DNA from: Arthrobacter russicus
GTDB lineage: Bacteria > Actinomycetota > Actinomycetes > Actinomycetales > Micrococcaceae
Direction of reading: 5' to 3'
NCBI RefSeq assembly: GCF_031454135.1
Contig: NZ_JAVDQF010000001.1
Span: 1,922,001 to 1,986,000 of the forward strand
DNA: 64,000 nucleotides
Both the position numbers and the translations under genes were made by a program. This document shows, in pieces, positions 1-8,519 of the stretch. The notes under the pieces were generated by a model, which was not told the origin of the DNA, ran no database searches, and was given only the letters and a program-made list of their open reading frames with translations. How positions within the stretch are numbered: the first letter of the stretch is position 1; each line of letters opens with the position of its first letter.

Positions 1-1
1 C

Positions 2-460
2 CCCACGCTGCGCGCGGTCTTCGCCGAGGACGCAGCCGCCTTGATCGGCCTGGCCATCGCCTTTCTCGGCATTTTCCTGCACCAGGTGACTGGATCGCCC
101 GTGCCGGACGCGATCGGCTCGATTGCGGTCGGCGTGCTGCTCGGCGTCGTCGCGGTGATTCTGATCGACCGCAACCGCAGGTTCCTGGTCGGCCAATCGG
201 TGAGCGACGACGTCGAAATCCTGGCCGTCGGCCTTTTGCTCAAACGGCCGGAAATCGACCGGGTGACCTATATCCATCTTGAGTACGTGGGACCGAGCAA
301 GCTGTACCTGGTGGCTGCAGTGGATCTGACCGGAAACGCGGACGAAGACGATGTCGCCGTGCGGCTGCGACGCCTCGAACGGGATCTGGAGAACCTCGAT
401 TACGTCGAGGAGGCCGTGATCACGCTGTCCACGAAGGACGAACCCTCGCTGCCCGGGTAG
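2..460 (+). CDS. CDF-family cation efflux protein, C-terminal part (5' end outside window)
   Basis: The frame is open from base 2 and stops at 458-460, so only the last ~150 codons are present. Two hydrophobic segments (IGLAIAFLGIFLHQV and IGSIAVGVLLGVVAVIL) surround PDAIGS, the position where CDF exporters carry an Asp of the transmembrane metal site. A short RNRRFLVGQSV linker and a soluble alpha/beta domain follow, as in the cytoplasmic dimerisation domain of this family. The protein would export divalent metal ions such as zinc, cobalt or manganese in exchange for protons; the metal cannot be read from this fragment. The start codon lies upstream of the window. Confidence 0.85.
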   Translation, partial: PTLRAVFAEDAAALIGLAIAFLGIFLHQVTGSPVPDAIGSIAVGVLLGVVAVILIDRNRRFLVGQSVSDDVEILAVGLLLKRPEIDRVTYIHLEYVGPSKLYLVAAVDLTGNADEDDVAVRLRRLERDLENLDYVEEAVITLSTKDEPSLPG

Positions 461-565
461 TCCTCGGAATCCGGCCCGCGATTCGCGCCGCAACCTGGCC
501 CGGGCGGCCGGCGCCGGATCATCCTGCAGCCAATTCCTGACCCCGGCGTCCGGAATACTGGGGGA

Positions 566-1534
566 ATGGCGAACACCAGCTCCCGGTCCTTCCGTTTGCT
601 CTCCTTGTTGCAGCACCACCGGTTCTGGCCGGGCAAAGACCTCGCGGAGAAACTGGAGGTCTCGTTGCGCACGCTCCGGCGGGATGTGGAAAGACTGCGC
701 GAGCTGGGCTATCCGGTGCAAGCCACCCGGGGCAGCGACGGCGGCTACCAGTTGGCCCCGGGAGCGTCTTTGCCGCCTTTGGTGGTCGATGACGAAGAAG
801 CGGTGGCACTGGCCATCGGCTTGCGAATGGCCGCCCAAGGCGCCGTCTCCGGAATCGAAGACGCTTCGATCAGCGCCTTGGCCAAAGTGATCCAAGTGAT
901 GCCCGCCAAACTGCGCCGCCGGGTCGAGGCACTGCAGCTGGCCACCATCCAGTCCTCCGCAGCGCCAGGCCCGATGATCGACGCGAATACGCTCACCACT
1001 CTGGCCCAGGCCTGTAGGGACGAGGAACGGCTCGAGTTCCGCTACACGGCACGATCAGGCGAGCCGAGCCAGCGCCTGGTCGAACCGCACCGGCTGGTCG
1101 CCGTCGGCCGCCGCTGGTACCTGGTGGCCTACGACCTGAGCCGATACGACTGGCGCAGCTTCCGGGTTGACCGCCTTGCCGATCCGGAGCGCACCGGAGC
1201 CCGGTTCCGGACGCGGACCTTGCCGGCCCGGGATGCTTCGGAATTCGTCCAGCGGAGCCTCAGCGAAGTTGCCGGTCCGCAAACCTACCGGGTACGTTTG
1301 CACGCGCCCTTGGCCGAAGTCCGGGATCAGCTCGGCGATTGGGCGCAATTGGACGAATCCGGACCCGGGTACTGCGAATTGGCCGTGACCGGGGACACTC
1401 CGGCCTGGGCGGCCTTTGCGACGCTCAGCACGGGTGCCGACTTCGAGGTGCTCGACGGTTCCGATCTGGCCGCATTTTTGGATTCCTGGCAGGCTCGAAT
1501 CCGCAAGAATATGAAAGTTTCTGCAAAACCTTGA
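566..1534 (+). CDS. HTH/WYL-domain transcriptional regulator (YafY/PafC type)
   Basis: 322 aa. The N-terminal ~60 residues form an HTH_11 winged helix (SFRLLSLLQHHRFW, then LEVSLRTLRRDVERLRELGY), followed by GSDGGYQL, the usual wing of this family. The central and C-terminal parts form a WYL domain with the ligand-binding run RRWYLVAYDLSRYDWRSFRV. Such proteins are one-component regulators that sense small molecules or nucleic acid through WYL. The start is chosen because GGGGGA lies just before ATG 566. It ends only ~130 bp before the chitosanase gene on the same strand, so it could regulate it, but family context alone does not show that. Confidence 0.85.
   Translation: MANTSSRSFRLLSLLQHHRFWPGKDLAEKLEVSLRTLRRDVERLRELGYPVQATRGSDGGYQLAPGASLPPLVVDDEEAVALAIGLRMAAQGAVSGIEDASISALAKVIQVMPAKLRRRVEALQLATIQSSAAPGPMIDANTLTTLAQACRDEERLEFRYTARSGEPSQRLVEPHRLVAVGRRWYLVAYDLSRYDWRSFRVDRLADPERTGARFRTRTLPARDASEFVQRSLSEVAGPQTYRVRLHAPLAEVRDQLGDWAQLDESGPGYCELAVTGDTPAWAAFATLSTGADFEVLDGSDLAAFLDSWQARIRKNMKVSAKP
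1513..1521. promoter_or_regulatory. Candidate operator GAAAGTTTC upstream of the chitosanase
   Basis: GAAA-G-TTTC is a short palindrome located inside the last codons of the WYL gene, ten bases before a TTGACA hexamer at 1531-1536. A second half-site GAAACT occurs at 1555-1560. Actinobacterial chitosanase genes are known to be controlled by ROK-family repressors binding GAAA/TTTC-type palindromes; I cite this from memory as a family property. Assignment to this gene is inference. Confidence 0.35.
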
Positions 1535-1560
1535 CAATAAACTGCAATATTGGTGAAACT
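1531..1560 (+). promoter_or_regulatory. Possible promoter of the chitosanase gene
   Basis: TTGACA at 1531-1536 overlaps the stop codon of the upstream regulator gene. A weak -10 candidate (TGAAAC or GAAACT) lies 17-18 nt downstream. The -35 match is perfect but the -10 is poor, so this is tentative. Confidence 0.3.
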
Positions 1561-1661
1561 GAGGGACATAAGCCCGCCAGCGGGGGCGCGGCGCGCAGCA
1601 CTCGTGAAGTCCAGAAGCACCGAAATGCAGAATGCACCCTTCTCGAATAGGAGCTCCCCCA

Positions 1662-2516
1662 GTGACAAATCTTCGAACCCGCAGTACCGCAGTGGCCCTC
1701 GGCGGCCTCCTGCTCGCCAGCGGCGTGGTCGGCACCGTCGCCGCCCAGGCCGATGCGGCACCAGCACCAGCCTCCGCATTCCTGGCTCCGCGGATCGCCG
1801 CCACCGGCGACCTGTCCGCGCCGGCCAAAAAGGAAATCGCCATGCAACTCGTCTGCAGTGCCGAAAACTCCTCCTTGGACTGGCGGGCACAATACGGCTA
1901 CATCGAGGACATCAATGACGACCGCGGCTACACCGGCGGCATCATCGGCTTCACCTCAGGCACCGGCGACATGCTGCAACTCGTGCAGAACTACGCCAAC
2001 ACCAAGCCGGACAACAATGTGCTCAAGCCGTTCCTGCCGGCCCTGCGCAAGGTCAATGGCACCCCCTCGCATGACGGACTCGGCCAGAAGTTCGTCGACG
2101 CCTGGCACCAAGCCGCCAAAGACCAGGTCTTCCTGACCGAGCAGGACAAACTTCGGGACAGCATGTACTTCAACCCCTCGGTCAACCAGGGCAAATCCGA
2201 CGGCTTGAGCAATTTGGGCCAATTCATGTATTACGACGCCATCGTGATGCACGGCCCCGGAGATTCCGCGGATTCCTTCGGCGGCATCCGCAAGGCAGCC
2301 ATGAAGAACGCCAAGACCCCTGCCCAAGGCGGCAATGAGAAGACCTACTTGCAGGCCTTCGCCGCAGCACGCAAGAAGATCATGAAACAGGAAGACGCCC
2401 ACTCGGACACTTCCCGGGTGGACGACGCCCAGCTGAAGTTCCTCAATGAAGGCAATTACGACCTGCACACTCCGTTGAAGTGGAAAGTCTACGGAGACGC
2501 CTACGAGATCAAGTAG
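1662..2516 (+). CDS. csn: Secreted chitosanase, glycoside hydrolase family 46
   Basis: 284 aa. It hydrolyses beta-1,4 bonds of chitosan outside the cell. The start is GTG 1662, because AGGAG at 1649-1653 is correctly spaced for it; an in-frame ATG at 1632 has no such site. A signal peptide follows (TRSTAVALGGLLLASGVV, cleavage likely near AQADA). The mature part closely resembles the Streptomyces N174 enzyme. It has SAENSSLDW with the catalytic acid Glu (E68) and, 18 residues later, the catalytic Asp (D86) before DRGYTGG, the same spacing as E22/D40 in N174. GQFMYYDAIVMHGPG and RKAAMKNAKTPAQGG are further family signatures. A strong hairpin terminator follows, so the gene is probably monocistronic. 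Confidence 0.95.
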   Translation: MTNLRTRSTAVALGGLLLASGVVGTVAAQADAAPAPASAFLAPRIAATGDLSAPAKKEIAMQLVCSAENSSLDWRAQYGYIEDINDDRGYTGGIIGFTSGTGDMLQLVQNYANTKPDNNVLKPFLPALRKVNGTPSHDGLGQKFVDAWHQAAKDQVFLTEQDKLRDSMYFNPSVNQGKSDGLSNLGQFMYYDAIVMHGPGDSADSFGGIRKAAMKNAKTPAQGGNEKTYLQAFAAARKKIMKQEDAHSDTSRVDDAQLKFLNEGNYDLHTPLKWKVYGDAYEIK

Positions 2517-2526
2517 CCGAGATCCA

Positions 2527-2570
2527 CACCGGCGCCCCGTCTGCCCCCGGCAAGCGGGGCGCCGGTGTTT
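2527..2570 (+). terminator. Rho-independent terminator after the chitosanase
   Basis: A perfect 13-bp GC-rich stem (CACCGGCGCCCCG at 2527-2539 paired with 2555-2567) is followed by TTT, ten bases after the stop codon. Confidence 0.75.
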
Positions 2571-2608
2571 CTGCGCCAGCTGCCGGGGCAAGCCGTGGAC
2601 AGCCCCGA

Positions 2609-2638
2609 TTGACAAGTAAAGATAAACACAGATAAAGT
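2609..2638 (+). promoter_or_regulatory. Promoter and candidate FruR operator of the fru operon
   Basis: TTGACA (2609-2614) is followed after 16-18 nt by GATAAA/TAAAGT (-10). The spacer is AT-rich, unlike its surroundings, and contains the direct repeat GATAAA-CACA-GATAAA (2621-2636). DeoR-family sugar regulators often bind short AT-rich direct repeats over the promoter. Autoregulation of the operon by its first gene is therefore likely, but it is inferred. Confidence 0.6.
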
Positions 2639-2692
2639 CATCCAAACCAACATTGATGTGACTCTTGTCACCGTATGCGCAGGGGTGATTCC

Positions 2693-3481
2693 GTGTTTGC
2701 CCACGAAAGGCACGAACGCATTGCCGCGCTGGCCGCCGCCGAGGGCCGGGTCAGCGTCCACGAACTCGCCGAGCTCTTCGACGTGACGCAGGAAACCGTG
2801 CGGCGGGACCTGGATGCGCTCGAAGCCGAAGGCAAACTCCGCAGGGTGCACGGCGGCGCAATCGCGATGGACCGGCTGAGCATGGTGGAGCCGAGCCTGA
2901 GCGAACGGCAGAGCCAGAACCAGCAACAAAAACAAAGAATCGCGCGGGCCGCCTTGCGCTTCCTGCCACGCACCAGCACCGCATCGGTCATCCTCGACGC
3001 CGGCACCAGCACCGAGCTGCTGGCCGAGCAGCTGACTGCTTGGGCGCCGGCCGCAGCCGCCGAAGAGCTCCTGGTCATCACGAATGCGGTTCCGATCGCG
3101 CAACGCCTGTGCAACCGCCCCGAGGTCAGTTTGGAAATCCTCGGCGGCCGGGTCCGCGGTCTGACCAGCGCCGCGGTCGGCTCCGGGGTGATCGCACAAT
3201 TGCAGGGCCTCCGTCCGGACATCGCGTTCATCGGCGCGAACGGTTTGCACTCGCGCTTCGGCCTGAGTACTCCGGACGCCCTGGAAGCAGCAGTGAAAAC
3301 CGCCATGGTCCAGGTGGCGCACCGGGTCGTCGCGCTCGTGGATTCCTCCAAATTCGAGCAGGAGACCTTGGTCCGCTTCGCCGCCTTGGAAGCCATCGAC
3401 GTCCTGGTCACCGACCAACGGCCCGGCGCCGAGTTGGCCGCAGCACTCGACCAGGCCGGCGTCGACGTGGTCGTCGCATGA
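2693..3481 (+). CDS. fruR: DeoR-family transcriptional regulator of the fructose operon
   Basis: 262 aa from GTG 2693, chosen because AGGGG lies 7 nt upstream; an ATG at 2675 is in frame but has no ribosome-binding site. The N-terminus is a DeoR winged helix (RHERIAALAAAEGRVSVHEL, then TQETVRRDLDALEAEGKLRRVHGG). The C-terminal DeoR sensor domain contains DAGTSTELLAEQL and FIGANGL, the sugar-phosphate isomerase-like fold that usually senses fructose-1-phosphate or a related compound. Its stop overlaps the fruK start (ATGA), so it is the first gene of fruR-fruK-fruA-ptsI-ptsH and probably represses it until fructose is present. Confidence 0.85.
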   Translation: MFAHERHERIAALAAAEGRVSVHELAELFDVTQETVRRDLDALEAEGKLRRVHGGAIAMDRLSMVEPSLSERQSQNQQQKQRIARAALRFLPRTSTASVILDAGTSTELLAEQLTAWAPAAAAEELLVITNAVPIAQRLCNRPEVSLEILGGRVRGLTSAAVGSGVIAQLQGLRPDIAFIGANGLHSRFGLSTPDALEAAVKTAMVQVAHRVVALVDSSKFEQETLVRFAALEAIDVLVTDQRPGAELAAALDQAGVDVVVA

Positions 3482-4473
3482 TCCTCACACTCACCCCCAA
3501 TCCCAGCCTGGACCGGACCATCGAGCTGGCCGCGGCGCTCAACCGCGGCGGCGTGCAACGCGCGGTCTCGGCCCAGCAACAGCCCGGCGGCAAAGGCGTC
3601 AACATCGCCCGGGCGATGACCGCCTCCGACGTAGAGTGCCTGGCCCTGCTGCCCGGCTCCGCCGAAGACGCCGTGTTGACCGCCTTGCGGAAGCAGGGAA
3701 TCGCGCATCTGGGAATGCCGATCGGGGCCGCCCTGCGCTCCAACGTCACGATCACCGAACCGGACGGCACCACCACCAAGGTCAACGAACCCGGCCCGGC
3801 GCTTTCCGCAACCGAACAGGCCGAACTGATCGGGCTGGCGGTCAGCCACTCCCGCGACGCCGATTGGCTGGTCCTGGCCGGCTCGCTTCCGCCGGGGACC
3901 GAGGCCGATTTCTACCCCCGGGTGATCGAAGCCGTCCGCGGCGCCTGGGGACCGACGGCGCCGAAAATCGCCGTGGACTCCTCCGGGGCCCCGTTGGCGG
4001 AAGCGGTCAAAGCCAAGCCGGACCTCATCAAGCCCAATGCCGAAGAATTGGCGGAGTTGGCCGTCGCAGCCGGTCTGTTGGATCTGCCCGGCCGGCCAGG
4101 AGAGGCCGAATCGGAGCTGGAAGCAGATCCCGGGCTGGCTGCCCGGCTCGCCCGCGAACTGGTGGACCTGAGCGTCGGCGCGGTTCTGGCCACGCTGGGT
4201 GCACGCGGGGCAATCCTGGTCACCCCGGACGGCGCTTGGTTCGGGCACGGCCCCAAGATCACCGCACGCAGCACCGTCGGCGCCGGCGACTCGGCGCTGG
4301 CCGGCTATCTGCTGGCCGAGCTCGCCGGCCGATCCGAACCGCAATGCCTGCAGCAAGCCGTGGCGCACGGCGCGGCGGCTGCCGCGCTGCCCGGATCCAC
4401 GGTCCCCGCTGTCGCGCAAACCAACCCCGCCGCCATCACTGTCGCCGCACTCACCCTGAAAGGGCAATCATGA
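3478..4473 (+). CDS. fruK: 1-phosphofructokinase (PfkB family)
   Basis: 331 aa. It phosphorylates fructose-1-phosphate, the product of FruA, to fructose-1,6-bisphosphate. The start ATG overlaps the fruR stop as ATGA. The N-terminus MILTLTPNPSLDRTIEL and PGGKGVNIARAM are the hexose-1-phosphate kinase signature. The PfkB C-terminal motif STVGAGDSALAGYL contains the anion hole and the catalytic Asp. The length fits FruK. It overlaps fruA by four bases, which indicates translational coupling. Confidence 0.93.
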   Translation: MILTLTPNPSLDRTIELAAALNRGGVQRAVSAQQQPGGKGVNIARAMTASDVECLALLPGSAEDAVLTALRKQGIAHLGMPIGAALRSNVTITEPDGTTTKVNEPGPALSATEQAELIGLAVSHSRDADWLVLAGSLPPGTEADFYPRVIEAVRGAWGPTAPKIAVDSSGAPLAEAVKAKPDLIKPNAEELAELAVAAGLLDLPGRPGEAESELEADPGLAARLARELVDLSVGAVLATLGARGAILVTPDGAWFGHGPKITARSTVGAGDSALAGYLLAELAGRSEPQCLQQAVAHGAAAAALPGSTVPAVAQTNPAAITVAALTLKGQS

Positions 4474-6446
4474 GCGAACTCATCACGGCTGATCTGGTCA
4501 GTCTCGACGTCGCCGTCGGAAGCACCCCGGAACAAGTGATCCGCAGCCTGGCGGCCCGGATCTCCAGGGCTGGCCGGGCGACGAATCCGGACGGCCTGTT
4601 CGCCGACGCCTGGGCCCGGGAACAGAAGACCGCAACCGGAGTGCCCGGCGGGATCGCGATTCCGCACTGCCGGTCCGAAGCAGTTTTGGCGCCCACTTTC
4701 GCCATGGCCCGGCTCCCCGAAGGCGTGAATTTCGGCGCCAAGGACGGTCCCGCAGATCTGATCTTCTTCATCGCGGCACCCGCCGGCGCCGACCAGACCC
4801 ACCTGAAGTTGCTTTCCGCCTTGGCCCGGGCTCTGGTCCGCAAGGACTTCACCGCGGCACTCCGGTCCGCGGAAAGCCCGGAAACGGTCGTGGAACTGGT
4901 CAATCAGGCGGTTTCCCCGCAATCCGCGGACTCTGCTGCGGCAAAGCCCGCCGGCGACGGGACGTCCACCGCGCAGACCCGCAGACTGGTCGCGGTCACC
5001 GCTTGCCCCACCGGCATTGCGCACACCTACATGGCAGCCGACTCGCTGCTCGCCGCGGCCCAAGAGGCAGGCGTGGACCTGCAGGTGGAAACCCAAGGCT
5101 CCTCCGGCGCGAAGCCGCTGGACCCGGCAGTCATCGACGCCGCCGAGGCAGTGATTTTCGCGGTGGACGTCGACGTCCGGGACCGGGGCCGCTTCGCCGG
5201 CAAGCCGGTGGTCAATGTCCCGGTGAAACGCGGCATCGACGAGCCCGCGGAATTGATCCAGGAAGCGCTCCGGGCCGCTGCCGATCCGCGCTCCGCCAAA
5301 GTTCCGGCCGGCGGTGGCAGCGGCGACGCCAAAGAACAGAATGAGCACTTCGGCCAGAAACTGAAACGGGTGCTGCTCACCGGGGTGAGCTACATGATCC
5401 CGTTCGTTGCGGCCGGCGGTCTGCTGATCGCGCTCGGCTTCCTGCTCGGCGGCTACGAGATCACCAAAGTGGCCGACGATGTGGTGCTGCAGAACAGCCT
5501 GTGGAACTTGCCCGACGGGGGCTTGTACATCTATCTCGGCGCGATCGCCTTCAAGATCGGCGCACTGTCGATGGGCTTCCTGGTCCCGGCATTGGCCGGC
5601 TACATCGCCTATGGCATCGCGGACCGGCCGGGCATCGCACCGGGCTTCACCGCCGGCGCCGTCGCGGTTTTCATGGGTGCCGGATTCATCGGCGGCCTGG
5701 CCGGCGGTCTGCTGGCCGGCGTCATCGCCTGGTGGATCGGCAGTTTCAATGCGCCCCGCTGGCTGCGCGGCCTGATGCCGGTAGTGATCATCCCGTTGCT
5801 CGCCTCGATCGTCGCCTCCGGCCTGATGTTCCTGGTGCTCGGCGGGCCCATCGCGGCCTTGACCACGGCGCTCAACGATTGGCTCTCCGGGATGACCGGG
5901 GTCTCCGCAGTATTGCTCGGCATCATTTTGGGTCTGATGATGTGCTTCGACCTGGGTGGACCGGTCAACAAGGTCGCCTATTCCTTCGCGGTGGCCGGTT
6001 TGGGCGCCGGATCCGCAACGAACCAGGGCCCGTGGCTGATCATGGCCGCGGTGATGGCCGCCGGCATGGTTCCGCCGCTGGCCATGGCGTTGGCCACCTT
6101 CCTCGACCGCAAGCGGTTCTCCGCAGCTGAACGGGAAAACGGCAAAACCGCAGTGCTGCTCGGCTTCTCCTTCATCTCCGAGGGCGCGATCCCCTTCGCC
6201 GCAGCCGACCCGCTGCGCGTGATCCCCGCCTCGATGCTCGGCGGGGCTTTGACCGGGGCGCTCACCATGGCCTGGGGCGTCACTTCGCAAGCACCGCACG
6301 GCGGCTTCTTCGTGTTCTTCGCGATCAACCCGTTCTGGCTCTTCGTGGCTGCGATCCTGGCCGGAACGGTGCTCAGCGCACTGGCGGTGCTGGCGCTCAA
6401 ACGCTTCGTCGCCGCAAAGCCGGCGGCTGCTACCGTAGCTGCCTGA
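4470..6446 (+). CDS. fruA: PTS fructose-specific transporter EIIABC
   Basis: 658 aa. It imports fructose and phosphorylates it at C1. The domains run in order. EIIA-Fru occupies about 1-150, with phosphorylated His66 in GIAIPHCRSE. An Ala/Ser linker leads to EIIB-Fru at about 171-275, with Cys179 in VTACPTGIAHTYMAAD. The membrane EIIC occupies about 290-650, with GVSYMIPFVAAGGLLIALGF, GGPVNKVAYSFA and SEGAIPFAAADP. All three domains are intact. The start ATG overlaps the fruK stop. The phosphate donor HPr is encoded two genes downstream. Confidence 0.95.
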   Translation: MSELITADLVSLDVAVGSTPEQVIRSLAARISRAGRATNPDGLFADAWAREQKTATGVPGGIAIPHCRSEAVLAPTFAMARLPEGVNFGAKDGPADLIFFIAAPAGADQTHLKLLSALARALVRKDFTAALRSAESPETVVELVNQAVSPQSADSAAAKPAGDGTSTAQTRRLVAVTACPTGIAHTYMAADSLLAAAQEAGVDLQVETQGSSGAKPLDPAVIDAAEAVIFAVDVDVRDRGRFAGKPVVNVPVKRGIDEPAELIQEALRAAADPRSAKVPAGGGSGDAKEQNEHFGQKLKRVLLTGVSYMIPFVAAGGLLIALGFLLGGYEITKVADDVVLQNSLWNLPDGGLYIYLGAIAFKIGALSMGFLVPALAGYIAYGIADRPGIAPGFTAGAVAVFMGAGFIGGLAGGLLAGVIAWWIGSFNAPRWLRGLMPVVIIPLLASIVASGLMFLVLGGPIAALTTALNDWLSGMTGVSAVLLGIILGLMMCFDLGGPVNKVAYSFAVAGLGAGSATNQGPWLIMAAVMAAGMVPPLAMALATFLDRKRFSAAERENGKTAVLLGFSFISEGAIPFAAADPLRVIPASMLGGALTGALTMAWGVTSQAPHGGFFVFFAINPFWLFVAAILAGTVLSALAVLALKRFVAAKPAAATVAA

Positions 6447-6457
6447 GGGGGTAACCG

Positions 6458-8170
6458 ATGACGACGTTCAACGGAGTGGGAGTCAGCCCGGGCCGGGTGG
6501 TCGGCCGAGTCCGGCAGATGCCGCCGGCCGTGAGCGAGCCCCCCGCCGGGCTGCCCCTGGCCGAGGGCACGACGCCGGAACAGGCCGTCGCGCAGCTCAA
6601 AACGGCCGCCGCCGCGGTTCAGTCCGCGCTGCGCGAGCGCGCTTCCGGCGCCAGCGGCGACGCCAAAGCAGTACTGGAGGCGACCGCCCTGATGGCCGCG
6701 GATCCAATGCTGATCAAGGCCGCCACGAAGCAGATCGAATCCGGAGCCGCCGCCGAACGCGCGCTGTGGGAGGCCGCCGAGGGGGTGGCCAGCATGCTGC
6801 TGCAGCTGGGCGGCTACATGGCCGAGCGCTCGCGCGATGTGTACGACGTGCGGGCCCGGATCGTGGCCGAGCTGCGCGGCGTTCCGGCACCGGGCATCCC
6901 GGATTCCGACGAGCCGTTCATCCTGCTGGCCGAAGACTTGGCCCCGGCGGACACCGCGACCTTGGATCCGCGCAAGGTTTTGGCCTTGGTCACTGCCGAC
7001 GGCGGTCCGCAGTCGCATACCGCGATCATCGCCCGGGCGCTGGGTTTGCCGGCCGTGGTGGCTGCCCCCGGAGTCCGCGCGATCCCGGACGAAACCGAAG
7101 TCTACGTCGACGGCACGGCCGGCAGCCTGAGCACCGACGTCGGCCCGGCCGAGCTGTCCGCGGCCCAGGACTGGACCGCCCAGGCGTCCCGGCTGAGCTC
7201 CTTCGAGGGCCAGGGCGCGCTCTCCGACGGAACTCCGGTGCCACTTCTGGCAAACGTCGGCAACGCTGCCGAGGCAGCGGCCGCAGCGCAGGCCGGAGCC
7301 GACGGCGTGGGGCTGTTCCGCACCGAGTTCTTGTTCCTGGACCGGGAAGCAGAACCTTCAGCGGAGGAACAGACCGCTGCTTACCGAGGGGTATTCGACG
7401 CTTTCCCGGGCAAGAAGGTCGTGGTCCGCACGCTCGACGCGGGCGCGGACAAACCGCTGCCCTTCCTGAGCAGCAGCGACGAGCCCAACCCGGCGCTGGG
7501 CGTGCGCGGCTACCGCACCGACCACTATCGGCGCGAGCCGGCGGTTCCGGGTGTCCTGGCCCGCCAGCTCAGCGCCATCGCCGCCGCAGCAGCAGTCGGC
7601 ACCACCGAAGTCTGGGTCATGGCGCCGATGGTTGCCACCCCGGTCGAGGCCGCACGTTTCGGCCGGCTGAGCCAGGACGCCGGGCTGAAGACCACCGGCG
7701 TGATGATCGAGGTGCCTTCGGCGGCGTTGAGCACCCGGCACATCATGAAACACGTCGACTTCGCGAGCCTGGGCACCAACGACCTGACCCAGTACACGAT
7801 GGCCGCAGACCGGCAGTTGGGGCCGCTCGCCGAGCTCAACGACCCGTGGCAGCCTGCGGTGCTTTCGCTGATCGCGGTGGCCTGCAATGCCGCACAGCAG
7901 AGCGCCGTCGGGCAGAGCACGGAAAAACCGGTCGGGGTCTGCGGTGAGGCTGCCGCCGACCCGGCGCTCGCCGTCGTCCTGGTCGGTTTGGGCGTGCACA
8001 CCCTGTCGATGACCGCCCGGGCGATCCCGGCAGTGGCCGCGGTGCTGCAAACCGTCAGCCTGGAGCAGGCCCGGCAGATCGCTGCGGAGGCACTCCAACA
8101 AGAATGTGCGGCAGCGGCAAGGGCCTCGGCCCGGGCCAAGCTGCCGGTGCTCGAAGAACTCGGACTCTAG
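6458..8170 (+). CDS. ptsI: Phosphoenolpyruvate-protein phosphotransferase (PTS Enzyme I)
   Basis: 570 aa. It takes phosphate from PEP and passes it to HPr. The swivelling phospho-His domain contains DGGPQSHTAIIARALGLPAV with His187. The C-terminal PEP-binding barrel has GADGVGLFRTEFLFLDR, ASLGTNDLTQYTMAADR and the active Cys in VGVCGEAAADP. Only 11 bases separate it from fruA, with GAGGGGG as ribosome-binding site. Placing the general PTS enzyme inside the fructose operon couples synthesis of the phosphate relay to fructose. It should also serve DhaM, encoded near 43 kb. Confidence 0.95.
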   Translation: MTTFNGVGVSPGRVVGRVRQMPPAVSEPPAGLPLAEGTTPEQAVAQLKTAAAAVQSALRERASGASGDAKAVLEATALMAADPMLIKAATKQIESGAAAERALWEAAEGVASMLLQLGGYMAERSRDVYDVRARIVAELRGVPAPGIPDSDEPFILLAEDLAPADTATLDPRKVLALVTADGGPQSHTAIIARALGLPAVVAAPGVRAIPDETEVYVDGTAGSLSTDVGPAELSAAQDWTAQASRLSSFEGQGALSDGTPVPLLANVGNAAEAAAAAQAGADGVGLFRTEFLFLDREAEPSAEEQTAAYRGVFDAFPGKKVVVRTLDAGADKPLPFLSSSDEPNPALGVRGYRTDHYRREPAVPGVLARQLSAIAAAAAVGTTEVWVMAPMVATPVEAARFGRLSQDAGLKTTGVMIEVPSAALSTRHIMKHVDFASLGTNDLTQYTMAADRQLGPLAELNDPWQPAVLSLIAVACNAAQQSAVGQSTEKPVGVCGEAAADPALAVVLVGLGVHTLSMTARAIPAVAAVLQTVSLEQARQIAAEALQQECAAAARASARAKLPVLEELGL

Positions 8171-8178
8171 GAGGAACC

Positions 8179-8466
8179 ATGTCAGAACGCCATGCCACGA
8201 TCGCCAGCCGGGTGGGCCTGCACGCGCGGCCGGCGGCGATTTTCGCCGAAGCCGCAGCCGAACTCGCCGAACAGCACGGACTCGAGGTGAGCATCGCACC
8301 CGAAGGCACCCCGGCCGAGGACGCCTTGGACGCCGCCAGCATCCTGTCCTTGATGGGCCTCGGCGCGGCGCACGGCGACCGGGTGGTACTGCGGGCCGAA
8401 GGCGCCGGTGCCGAGGAAACCCTCGACGCCCTGGTCGCCATCTTGGAGACCGACCACGACGCCTAA
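8179..8466 (+). CDS. ptsH: Phosphocarrier protein HPr
   Basis: 95 aa from ATG 8179. The ribosome-binding site AGGAGG (8169-8174) overlaps the ptsI stop codon, which fixes this start. The phosphorylated His15 lies in RVGLHARPAAIF. The region DAASILSLMGLGAAHGD matches the helix that carries the regulatory Ser in Firmicutes HPr, here Ser54 by position; actinobacteria are not known for HPr kinase, so regulation there is doubtful. It is the last gene of the fru/PTS operon and is followed by a strong hairpin. Confidence 0.95.
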   Translation: MSERHATIASRVGLHARPAAIFAEAAAELAEQHGLEVSIAPEGTPAEDALDAASILSLMGLGAAHGDRVVLRAEGAGAEETLDALVAILETDHDA

Positions 8467-8477
8467 TCACGGCGTGG

Positions 8478-8519
8478 GCATGTCCCGTCGAGTCGGTCGA
8501 CTCGGCGGGACATGCTTGT
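8478..8519 (+). terminator. Hairpin terminator after ptsH
   Basis: 17-bp stem: GCATGTCCCGTCGAGTC (8478-8494) pairs with 8499-8515 with one G-T pair and the loop GGTC, followed by TTGTTT. It starts 11 bases after the ptsH stop. Confidence 0.7.

Noticed and set aside
2668-4467. 599-codon minus-strand frame opposite fruR and fruK
   Set aside because: It is antisense to two recognisable genes and has low-complexity translation.
4305-6299. 664-codon minus-strand frame opposite fruA
   Set aside because: It lies wholly opposite a gene with clear EIIABC motifs; its His/Gly/Asp-rich composition is the mirror of GC-rich codons.
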